DNA from: Amoebophrya sp. A120
Taxonomy: Eukaryota; Sar; Dinophyceae; Syndiniales; Amoebophryaceae
NCBI GenBank assembly: GCA_905178155.1
Contig: CAJINV010000005.1
Location: forward strand, 7,680,989 to 7,744,988
DNA length: 64,000 bases
Reading direction: 5' to 3'
This document shows positions 12,101-20,200 of this stretch, piece by piece (the first letter of the stretch is position 1; every line of letters starts with the position of its first letter). A model generated the notes under the pieces. It did no database searches. It had not been told where the DNA came from and saw only the letters and a program-made list of their open reading frames with translations. The position numbers were made by a program, and so were the translations under genes.

Positions 12101-14122
12101 GGACCTAGCATGACAGGTTCTTCGAAGTCCCAATCATGTCTATCCTGCATGACAAACTGTCTCTAAACTTGTTCAAAAGTGGACACCTTTTGGCAATCAT
12201 GCAACACTAATCTATGTACGATTCAGACTTAGCATGACAAGTTCGCGTCCTTCCAGACCCAGACATTTTTACAGTTGATACTTTTTCAACTCTTCCATCG
12301 CCAGTTCTACTAGGCAGTATTCGAGAATCGCTTGGATAATTTCCGAAAATTTCGCCATATCTTCTTCCGCGATTTTTTTCCGCTCCACGTTCACGCTCCC
12401 CATGTCCAGACACTTGTAAAAAGACGGGTGGTATCGAATGCAAACATGTCTGGGTCCTCTGGAAGAATGCAAGTTTGTCATGCTTGTCTGGCATGATTCA
12501 TAAATCTGTGTTGCATGAGCAGGAAATAAAGGGCCTGTCATCCAAGAACGCAGTTTAATACCACGCGAAAAACGAAACACGTTAGCAGCTCAAAAATTTG
12601 TCATGCGTGGCTCCGTATTGCAGTTCGCCCACCACTGACATTTCAGCATCACAAGTTTCCAGACCCAGACATACTTGCAATCCATAGGTGATCCGGCGTG
12701 ATCTCCTTCCCGTCCTTCGTTTTATACAGTTGGTCCAGCTCGTTTTTCTATCCTGTGCAAAAGTATCGCACTCGTATAAATGCAAGTCTTGCATTACAAA
12801 TCTTGTTTCCAAGTCAAATCTGCATTACAAATCTTATTTCTCATGCTGAGGAAATTTGTAATGCATTTATACGAGTACGAGACTTTTGCAATGCATATTT
12901 TCTGGGGCGCGAAGGGCAAAAACCCGGGGAAAGGGAGACCGCCATTGATCGTCCCTTGATTACGCTTATGACAGTGCACATCTCTACTCCCTCGCCCTCA
13001 TTAGTATAGCATGAACGGCAATACGAACCCCAGCCAGGAGCATGCAGGTTTTGCATCACAAATTCGCACAGGATTGTATATGCTATTTGGGCTGCCCCCA
13101 AAACTTGTCACGCAAACAGGACTGGGTATTTTGCATGACAAATGCGGGGAAGGGGGAGTTGTGCACATTCATAACGCTCCAGCGCGCTCGGGGGGGAAAC
13201 GCTCCGGTTGCAAGCGAACTTCCACTGCTGGTCTTGCTGGCAGAAATACTTCTGTTTTTCAATCGACAGGTACTTCTTCCCGACGATGCAGTTCATGTGG
13301 TAGCACTTCATGCACCCCGCGCCCGTGCATTGCAAGTTGCCGCTCTCGTTGTGGCCGGCTCTTCCTAAATTGCCGCTCCCTATGGATTGCAAAAGTGTCT
13401 GGGTCTGGAAGGTTGCAACTTGTCATGCTAAAGCCGAATCATGCAAAAATCTGTGTTGCATGACTGCCAAAAGTTGTCGACTTACGACCAAGCTGGGGGG
13501 GGGGAGTCTCTCATGCAGGATAGGGATGGCAGAGACCTCACAAGCTCTGTCGTGCTAGGTCCCGCATGCCAGACCTCATGGGTCATGGAAAACCTGCATG
13601 ACAAGTTTACACCCTTCCAGACCCAGACATTTTTACGGTTGATACTCCCGTCGACTTTGTCGTTGTCCGCGTCGGGACCACGAGCGAAGGAACCGGTGCC
13701 GTATCGCAAGAAAAAAGTGTTACAGTTACACATTGCGTTGCAGGCCAAGCAAGACAGACAAGCTCTGTCATGCCGGATACGCATAGAAGCCTCGTTTCAT
13801 AGGTATTTTCCCGTAGGATTTTTGCATTACAAGTGTTCTCTCTCATGCAGAGAAATTTGTGTTGCTGAATTGACTACAAATGTGTAACTGTAACACTTTT
13901 TCCGTGGGATATGCCGGGGTTGAAGTCTGATAGCATAATTTGAGCAAATTCTGTTGATGCATGTTCATCTTTATCTATTTGATATCGATTTTCATAAATT
14001 TTGCATAAAGATGTTGCATGTAGCAGAAGAGTCATCACTAATATGCGCGATGAAAATCTTCCGGCAGCCATATTGATTAGCAAGTCGAAGTACCAGCTAA
14101 ATTCTAAACTACCCTTTTGCAT
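1..14122 (-). CDS. Gene A: giant PHD-like / class II-like histone deacetylase protein (3' partial)
   Basis: Spliced minus-strand gene, about 2,450 residues inside the window; its 3' end lies beyond position 1. Exons in plus coordinates, read from the right: 13912-14122, 13645-13702, 13174-13381, 12898-12967, 12687-12749, 12281-12432, 11485-12020, 10980-11339, 10157-10744, 9891-9939, 9595-9742, 8918-9391, 8610-8689, 7988-8219, 7740-7779, 7451-7568, 7187-7301, 4909-6917, 4090-4761, 3343-3828, 3032-3088, about 2726-2877, 2236 to about 2480, 1777-1974, 1573-1622, 1220-1307, 814-929, 539-605, 171-230. All but two introns are introners. The N-terminal third has a PHD-like Cys/His cluster, the last third carries HDAC motifs, and the C-terminus is Glu/Gln/Arg-rich coiled coil. 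The most upstream in-frame ATG is at 14122 (others at 14071 and 13936); a TAG precedes it. The first exon is A+T-rich and signal-peptide-like, so the true start may be 13936. A chromatin role is inferred from the domains. Confidence 0.75.
230..538. mobile_element. Introner family A (diverged)
   Basis: GTCTGGGTCTGGAAG at the left, CTTCCAGACGCAGACAT-like right end. TSD CCAAT on both sides. Intron of gene A. Confidence 0.85.
605..813. mobile_element. Introner family G
   Basis: TATCGCAAGAAAAAACTG left end, CAGTTTTTTCTCACGATA right end. TSD CTCCT. Intron of gene A. Confidence 0.9.
929..1219. mobile_element. Introner family C
   Basis: TATCCTGAGTAAAAACGTCC left end, GGGACGGTTTTACAAATGATA right end. 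TSD CCGGC / CCGGG. Intron of gene A. Confidence 0.85.
1307..1572. mobile_element. Introner family A
   Basis: Both GTCTGGGTCTGGAAG TIRs present. TSD GGTCA. Intron of gene A. Confidence 0.9.
1622..1776. mobile_element. Introner family I
   Basis: AGTAAATTTCCCGTACACG left arm, CATGTACGGAAAATTTG right arm. TSD GTTCG. Intron of gene A. Confidence 0.9.
1974..2235. mobile_element. Introner family A
   Basis: TATCAAATGTAACAATGTC left end and matching right TIR ending TTGATA. TSD GGTTG. Intron of gene A, between the HDAC EGGY exon and the next. Confidence 0.9.
2236..3828 (-). CDS. Histone deacetylase catalytic-region exons of gene A
   Basis: Four exons carry recognisable HDAC signatures. Around 3402-3437 the translation reads DIDTHHGNGTQ, the Asp-x-His zinc-ligand motif, followed by YNDGNVLTISTHR. 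The exon 2726-2877 gives GYNININ and then PDTIIVPLGFDAL, containing the third zinc-ligand Asp. The exon 2236-2480 gives ILSSEGGYACELI, where EGGY holds the catalytic Tyr of class II-type enzymes, followed by a final helix ending in ALLGNPL. Known HDACs also need a tandem His-His motif some 40 residues before the first signature; I could not find it in the upstream exons. A Ser/Ala-rich insert of about 60 residues precedes DIDTHHG, and a CPGC-containing insert precedes EGGY. Either the enzyme is divergent or the His-His exon escaped me. Confidence 0.85.
2485..2725. other. Intron of gene A with an internal direct repeat, not a recognised introner
   Basis: Separates the GFDAL and CPGC/EGGY parts of the HDAC region. 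It contains two copies of GTTTCAAGTTT...AGAAAGCAAAAT(C/G)CTATACCCCC about 70 bp apart. It lacks the shared TTTGTCATGC core. Exact splice points are uncertain. Confidence 0.5.
2877..3031. mobile_element. Introner family B
   Basis: GCAAAAGTATTGTATCGTG left arm, GTACGATACTTTTGCA right arm. TSD CCTCG. Splits the HDAC region of gene A. Confidence 0.9.
3088..3342. mobile_element. Introner family A
   Basis: Both family A TIRs; short-core subtype. TSD GGCCG / GGCCA. Splits the HDAC region just after the DIDTHHG exon. Confidence 0.85.
3828..4089. mobile_element. Introner family A (core inverted relative to most copies)
   Basis: TSD CGCCG. Its asymmetric core is the reverse complement of the copy at 14553-14813. 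Intron of gene A. Confidence 0.9.
4761..4908. mobile_element. Introner family B (no visible TSD)
   Basis: GCATCGCACTCG left arm, AGTACGATGTTGCTTTTGCA right arm. TSD decayed; removal of element plus 5 bp still gives an in-frame junction in gene A. Confidence 0.8.
4909..6917 (-). CDS. Largest exon of gene A: conserved-looking core plus acidic tail
   Basis: A 2.0-kb open exon. Its first part is basic and Gln/Glu-rich. The next section (about residues 110-300 of the exon) looks globular, rich in Tyr, Trp and His, with segments such as LVLYFLHQFAVKKHRKS and ELLWQFYVLPYYETN. It ends in a long Asp/Glu- and Ser-rich stretch with Lys/Arg clusters near the 3' side (KKKMISRKEKENI). No family is recognised. 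The frame continues into 4090-4761 when the family B introner at 4761-4908 plus 5 bp is removed. Confidence 0.8.
6917..7186. mobile_element. Introner family A
   Basis: TSD TGTTC. Both TIRs intact. Intron of gene A. Confidence 0.9.
7295..7450. mobile_element. Intron bounded by a 7-bp direct repeat (singleton type)
   Basis: CCTGATA occurs at 7295-7301 and 7444-7450. Removing one copy and the interval joins YISG to PPQPRAKAK in frame in gene A. It has no long TIR but contains GCATGAC and CTCATGC core-like motifs. Confidence 0.6.
7568..7739. mobile_element. Introner family B
   Basis: TATGCATTGCAAAAGCATC left end. TSD TCTAT / GCTAT. Intron of gene A. Confidence 0.85.
7779..7987. mobile_element. 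Introner family H
   Basis: TATCCAAGAAAAAAACTG left end, CACAGTTTTTTCCTTGCATA right end. TSD ACCAT. Intron of gene A. Confidence 0.9.
8219..8454. mobile_element. Introner family C (next to a family B copy)
   Basis: AAAAACGTCGTCCCCG left arm, GAGGACGTTTTTGCTTGGGATA right end. TSD decayed. Only 6 bp separates it from the element at 8461. Confidence 0.8.
8461..8609. mobile_element. Introner family B
   Basis: TSD AGTTC. Inserted directly beside the family C element at 8219-8454; together they make one composite intron of gene A. Confidence 0.9.
8689..8917. mobile_element. Introner family F
   Basis: TATGAGAGTGCACAACCCCC left end, GGTCGTGCGCTGTCATA right end. TSD TGGTT. Intron of gene A. Confidence 0.9.
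9391..9594. mobile_element. Introner family H (TSD decayed)
   Basis: AAAAACTGTGTAGGTCTGTG left arm, CTACACTAACACAGCTTTTT right arm. Intron of gene A. Confidence 0.8.
9742..9890. mobile_element. Introner family B
   Basis: TSD AAGCC. Typical arms. Intron of gene A. Confidence 0.9.
9939..10156. mobile_element. Introner family G
   Basis: TSD TCGTC. TATCGCAAGAAAAAACTG left end. Intron of gene A. Confidence 0.9.
10744..10979. mobile_element. Introner family D
   Basis: TATGGCGTTCTCAAGTG left end, GTTGAGAGCGCCATA right end. TSD TCCCA. Intron of gene A. Confidence 0.9.
10980..11339 (-). CDS. Cys/His- and aromatic-rich exon of gene A
   Basis: About 120 residues of globular-looking sequence with many aromatic residues (FTEYWDFHSWNFWAYFCPEH) and the Cys/His pair YFCPEHFC, followed by an Asp/Glu/Asn-rich strand-like region. 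It may complete the PHD-like zinc module of exon 13174-13381 or form a separate domain. I do not recognise the family. Confidence 0.6.
11339..11484. mobile_element. Introner family B
   Basis: TSD AGAAA. Intron of gene A. Confidence 0.9.
12020..12280. mobile_element. Introner family A
   Basis: TSD CTTTT. Core in the same inverted orientation as 3828-4089. Intron of gene A. Confidence 0.9.
12432..12686. mobile_element. Introner family A (short-core subtype)
   Basis: TSD GGTGG / GGTGA. Intron of gene A. Confidence 0.85.
12749..12897. mobile_element. Introner family B
   Basis: TSD TTTTC. Intron of gene A. Confidence 0.9.
12967..13173. mobile_element. Introner family F
   Basis: TSD ACGCT. TATGACAGTGCACATC left end, GTTGTGCACATTCATA right end. 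Intron of gene A. Confidence 0.9.
13174..13381 (-). CDS. PHD-finger-like exon of gene A
   Basis: The exon reads LQCTGAGCMKCYHMNC and then KYFCQQDQQW. The C-x4-C-x4-H-x2-C spacing matches the second half of PHD fingers of the NSD type, which bind histone tails. A later exon (10980-11339) has YFCPEHFC, resembling the closing Cys/His pairs of an extended PHD. Flanking exons are acidic or coiled-coil. The complete zinc-ligand set cannot be confirmed by eye, so the assignment is to a PHD-like zinc module rather than a named family. Confidence 0.5.
13381..13644. mobile_element. Introner family A
   Basis: TSD CTCCC. Intron of gene A just after the PHD-like exon boundary. Confidence 0.9.
13702..13911. 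mobile_element. Introner family G, variant arm
   Basis: TATCGCAAGAAAAAAGTG left end, then GTTACAGTTACAC-type arms. TSD TGCCG. First intron of gene A. Confidence 0.85.
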
Positions 14123-14208
14123 TTTACTTGTATTAAGTCGAAGTTCCTAAATCCTAAACCACCCTTTCGCACTTCACTTCGGGCGAGTTGCTTGTTACCA
14201 AAGCATCG
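14123..14208. other. Short intergenic gap between genes B and A with an imperfect direct repeat
   Basis: Only about 86 bp separates the gene B stop (TAA at 14209-14211) from the most upstream ATG of gene A. The sequence is A+T-rich. An imperfect tandem repeat of about 45 bp (AAGTCGAAGT...CTAAACTACCCTTTTGCA and AAGTCGAAGT...CTAAACCACCCTTTCGCA) spans roughly 14091-14180. No TATA box or terminator is evident. Confidence 0.5.
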
Positions 14209-17200
14209 TTAAGTATAACATTTTTCAAACTCAAAAATCATACTCGAGAGCTGGTATTTCCACCCATCATTCGTCCCCCTGTTCCAATTATCTTTCCCGT
14301 TCTCCAAAACCCCCGCGCAGCAGAAACATCTCGGCTTGTAAATCGGGCAGTGGTGGGTCGCCGGACGTGCGTTGACCATTGCGTGGAAACGATTTTCAGG
14401 CGCCCAATTGTCGAACGGGAGGTGGAGCGTTTTCGTTTCGACTTGAAGTGTTGTTGCCGCAGTTGTACTAGCAGCTTCCTGCTCTTCCTCGTCGGTCATC
14501 TTGATATTGATGTCGTGAACAGAAGTAAAAATTCCAGTCGCCGAGGCCCCTTTATCAAATGCAAAAGTGTCTGGGTATGGAAGGTTGTAACTTGTCATGC
14601 TAAATCCGAACCATGCAAAAATCTGTGTTGCATGAGTGCCAAAAGCTGTCCCCTTTCGACCAAGTTGGGAGGGAGTTTCTCATGCAGGATAGGCATGAAA
14701 GAGACCTCACAGACTCTGTCATGCTAGGTCCCGCATTGCAGACCTCAAGGGTCATGGAAAACCTGCATAACAAGTTTACGCTCTTCCGGACCCAGACATT
14801 TTTGCATTTCATACCCTTTCACTTGCTGCAACTTCGTGGCCAATTCGACGTAATTTTCGCAGTAGATTTGCTCCAAAATCTATCCACCGTAAATTTCCCG
14901 CACACGTACAAATGCAGTCTCTGCATGACAAAACTTGCCTTCAGTCCTAGTCTAGCATGACAAGTTGTACACTGCAAGCTAGCGGAATTTGTCATGCATT
15001 TTGTACATGTAGTACGGGAGATTTACATTGCATAAAACCTCCTCCCGCGTAAAGTCCTGAAATTCCTGCGCTTGGTCCTCTTTCTCCGTCGGGTTTTTCC
15101 GGTTGATGATGATGTCGTGCAGCTCCGGAAGCGAAACCTCGTTTTTCATCAACGGGCCCCCGGCTTTCTGTCGGTGCGCGTAGGTAGTCCGCTCGTTCTC
15201 CAGGAGTGGGATCATGTTAATGATGTTGTTGTTCAGGGACAGCAAAGTCGAGTTGTCTTTGGAACTGCTTGTCAGGTTAGCTGGTGCTCCACCGGCGTCT
15301 AATATCAACTTCTCGTTCGCCTCGCGCCGAGCGGCTGCGGCGGCGAAACAGGAGGGAGCACGTCGGGTGGTAGTTTTCGAAGATGAACTATCCAAGAAAA
15401 AAACGCTGTTAGTGTAAATTTGTGATGCGCAGCATGCAAATTGATTGAGCCTGTCATGCTGTGCCTGCATTGTAGGGCCCATTCAGCGGCGTTTTCCCTT
15501 ACTATCTGCGCATGACAGGTTTTTGCTGTCATGCGAGAGATATTTGTCATGCTAATCCTCCAACAAAGTTACACCTACAATGTTTTTTTCTTGGATATGA
15601 ACTTCCGGTGGGACAGAGCAGGAGGTCAGACGCTCGTACTCGTTCCAACTGTGGCGCAGCAGGAGTTGTACTGTAGTTACTAGATGTTGAAGCGACCAAA
15701 CAAATTTTCCCGTCCCGCATTTCCAGTGGTAATTTCTCCAGCCCGCCGACCGCGTACGTGGGGCGAAAGACCGACGTGTAGCAGCACTTGTACAGAAGGT
15801 CGCACCGGACAGTCGCGGCCTGCAGGGTGTACTTGTTCATCATATTTTCCGAAGTTCTCGCGTTAATCGTGTCCCCCGCGGCGAACGCGTTCGAGAATTC
15901 AAAACCCAACTCCGAGTCGGGGCAACAATCGTTCAGCGAGTACAGTCGGTCCTTCGCAAATAAGCAGTGATTGCGCTTTATGCAATGCAAACATGTTTGG
16001 GTCTAGAAGAGTGCCTGCTTGTCATGCTTGTCTCACATCATGCCCCGTAAATCTGTATTGCAGGAGCAGGAAATGGAAAGGAGCCTTTTGCCTGTCATAC
16101 AAAAATGCAGTTTGTGTTTGTCATGCAGAAAGCGAAACACGACAGTGGAGCGCAAAAGCTTGTCATGCGTAGCAGCATATAGCAGTGCAACCAGCACCAG
16201 TCACAAACTAGCATCACACGTTTCCAGATCCAGACATATTTGCATTTGATACGCTTTTCCCGCTCATCGTCGTCTAGTCGGTCCGGGTCCGACCTGGTAT
16301 GCACTGCAAAAGTATCGCACTCGTCATTGCATTTATGCATTACAAATCTTTTTCTTGAGATCCTGAGGGAATTTGTAATGCTTTTATGTATACGAGTACG
16401 ATGCTTTTGCACTGGATACCTGGCTCCCTGCAGCCAAACTTTCCGTCTTGGGAGTTTCGCGAGTTCTTCGGACTTCCTGTGGTCGAGATTTTTCAGAAAG
16501 TTCCGGGCCCAGCTGTGAAATTCGTGACCTTTGTCGCCCGCAATTCTTTGCAAGACGGGTTTCGCTAAGTGGTGGAACCACCCGTGCCGGTTCCCGGCGT
16601 GTTCATTGTCCGTGTAGGGGCACACCACCCGGTCGCACGTGACGGCGGAATGGACTAACAGGGGGGAGAGTTTGAACCGCACGAGCCCCGCCGGGTTTTT
16701 GCCGAAAAAGTCTGGGAAATTAAACCGATTGTACACCGCGGGAAGCACTTTTTCGTTGTACCACGCGTCGAATTGGTGGCGTTTTATGCTGCGGAGGGTT
16801 GTACTATGATGTTCTTGGAGACCACCACTTCCCAAAGCCGCGGAAGAACCAGGATTGGACGACGAGGACGATGATCCAGATGATAGTGACTCTAACGACT
16901 GAAGATCTTGAGCAAATGCTGTTGACACGACGGCGAGTTCTTGCATTTGATTCTGCTGCGGTTGCGATCTACTTGCAGGTTGAAGACCTCCTCCTGGTGC
17001 ACGAGAAGTGCCTGAAGCTGCTGCTGCGCCAGAGGATGACGAGGAGGAGGAGGAGGAGCCCGTCGTCTATCCAGGAAAAAACACCCATCCCCATCCAATT
17101 TGTCATGCAAAACATGCATAAGCTCCTTTCTTTGTCATGCAAAAATTGGATGGGGATGGGTGTTTTTTCCTGGATATCGTCGGGGCAGCTCCTGCGGGTT

Positions 17201-20200
17201 GTACGACGACCCCTGCTTGTTGCTGCTGTTTCGCCGACGTCCTATTCTGTAATTCTTGCTGTTGACCACTCACAGCAGGACCGAGGGAACGATTCGACGC
17301 GGTGTTCAACACACCAGCATTTTTGTTCATGATCATTTCCGCCTTCCCCTGCGCCGATGTGCTACGCGACCGAGTATGAACTGCACCTATGTCCTGGGTC
17401 TGGAGACTTGTGATGCAAGAAGGGGAATGGTGAGCAGACTGTAATGCGCTGCCAAGCATGACAAGCCTTTCCGTGGTTCTGAGTTGCGTACTCCGCATGA
17501 GAACCTGCGTTTTTGCATGACAAGCAGGAGGCGCTCTTTGCGGTGACGCAACACAGAGTTAAGAGTCATGCCAGACTAGCATGACAAATCTCGTAACTTC
17601 CCAGACCCAGACATATTTGCAATCCATACCGAGCATCCTGTTGCAATAATTGCCTTTCCAATTCCGCCTTGCCCTGCGCCGACGCGCTCCGGGTCCTGGT
17701 CTGCCGCTGGGACTGTTGTAATTGCATTTGCATTTGCAATCCCAACGTGGCTGCAGGAGCGGCACCATTGTTTATCGCGAGAGAAGAGACAGAGTCACTA
17801 CTACTAACCTTGTTTTGCAAGGATGTCGCCCGGATGGGTAGCGAACCTCCCAACCCCGCTCCAAGAGCGACTGCGTTTGAACAGCACTGTGGGCTTATCA
17901 AATGCAAATATGTCATCTGGGTCTGAAAGAATGCTAGAGTTTGTCATGCAGATTTTGCATGACCCATAAGGTGTATGATGCATGCTCTAGCATCAGAGAT
18001 TCTGTGATGGCTTTCTGATGCTCATACCACATGAGAAATGCCCTCTCCGCGTAGCAAAAATTGAGATGCTTGTTTTGTTGTTCATGCAATACAGATTTTA
18101 TGTAGAATCCAAATGTAGCATTACAAACTGCTTCCTTCCGAACCCAGACATTTTTGCATTTGATAGGGCTGTGCAGGTTTTTCAACTCGCCCGTCTTCAA
18201 AAAGTGTTCAAACATGACTTCTTTCTCTTTAAAGACCAACGTTTCCAGCTGCTCCCATCTGCTTTGATACCGCTCCAGCCGGTCGCGGAAACTGCCCCCG
18301 TGCTGCATCGCGTTTCTTTCCGTCGCGAAGTGAAACGTCAGGTCCTTCGTGACCTCGCGGACTGTTTTGGACACCTCTTTTTGCAGCTGGATGTCCGCCG
18401 TGTCGTAGCCGGCGACGTAGGGGTTCTTTTCCTGATTGGTATCCACAGTAAATTTCCCGCACACGTACACATGCGGTCTCTGCATGACAAAAATTGGCTT
18501 CCATCCTAGTCTAGCATGACAAGTTTTACGCTTTCAATTGGTGAAATTTGTGATGCATCTTGTACATGTACGGGAAATAGAAATTTGTATTGCATAATTG
18601 GTTTCCAGAAAACACAAGAAGCTGTTGAGCAGCGATTGTTTCTTCAGGGAAGGGAGATGCTGGATCGAAAGTTGGTAATTCCTCACCTCTATGAACTGCA
18701 AAAGTATTGTACTCGTATAAATACATTACAAATTTTCTCAGCATGAGAAATAAAATTTGTAATGCTGATCTGCCTTGACAAAGAAATTTGTAATGCAAGA
18801 CCTGCATTTATACGAGTACGATACTTTTGCACAGCATAACCTCCTGCAGCTGCTGGTAGTACCCCTTCTGGCTCAAATCCGTGCGCTATGGCAGTGAGTG
18901 CACAACTCCCCGTTCGCCTCATTTCTCATGCAAAATCCCAAATGCAAGTGCTTCCCTTGTATCACTATTATGCATAACAGATTCCGGAAGGAGCTGCCTA
19001 AACAGTACTACATCAGGCGCATACCTTTGTCATGCACAGGCTCCACGTGTGCTGGCGTTTGTATTTTTGCCGTACATGCGATACTAGTGAGGGGGAGGGG
19101 GACGTCGAGTTGTGCACTGTCATATGTGCTTGAAAAAGGTTTCCAGATCGTGTAAGTAGGAGACCGTATGGACCTTCAAATCCATGCAGTTCCTATGGAA
19201 GCGTCAGGATTGAAATCGTCAAAGTTGAAATAACTTGCAATGCATAAAATTGATACTAGTTGGAAGCCCAATTCTCAAGCGATGCATGACAAATTTTCCG
19301 AGCACCGGAATCCAATTTGTCATGCTGTTTGGGCACAGACGACTGCTTTTGTCATGCTCCTGCAGCAGCTCTATTTGAAACGGTAAACAGGATGACAGTC
19401 GGCCTCACTTGCCATCCCGGCAAGACAGGCACTTCAAGCCTTGCAGTTTTTCCATGAGAAATTATTTCAAATCTGTCGATTTCAAACCTGACACTTCCAT
19501 AGTTCTTCAGCACGTGATAGTGGACCTTCAGCAGCTGGCAGTCCTGCGGAATCTTCATGCGGTTGTTCTGGAAGTTCTGTTTCTGCCAGAGTTTCTCTTT
19601 CCCCTCGACGACGCGAAGAAGCGCCTTGAAGTCCTTCAGCCGCCCCAAAAGTTGTCGCTGGACCTCCCTGGACAGAAACTGGCTCCTTGCGTTGAGCACG
19701 ATGGGATGGTTGTTGACGTAGTTGATGTGTTGCTCATCCTGCAGGACCCCGCTGGTCCTTTCCGCGACTCTTTCCAGGGTGATAGCCGCAATCTCGTGGT
19801 CCGCAAACATCTGTGTGATCCCGTGCAGACAGTCTTCCACGACTTTCTTCTCATCCAAAATCTGTTTCAGTTCCACCTCCTGTCGGATAAAATGCTTCCC
19901 GGAGGACAACGTTTCCACGCAGTACGCCCCGGGGGGTTTGGTCACAAAAGTACAGTCCTCGTTCGCTTTGCAGTTGTTCGGGCCTTGAATCGCGATCCCG
20001 GGCACGGTATGCATTGCAAATATGTCTGCGTCTGGAAGAATGGAAGTTTGTCATGCTTGTCTCTCACGGCTCCTAAGTCTGTGATGTATGAGCAGGATGA
20101 GAGTCTCTTGCCTGTCATGCAAAAGCGCAGTTTGCAATGCAGAGCTCGCAACACATAGCAGCGCAAGAACTTGTCATGCTTGGGTGCGTATTGCAGTAAG

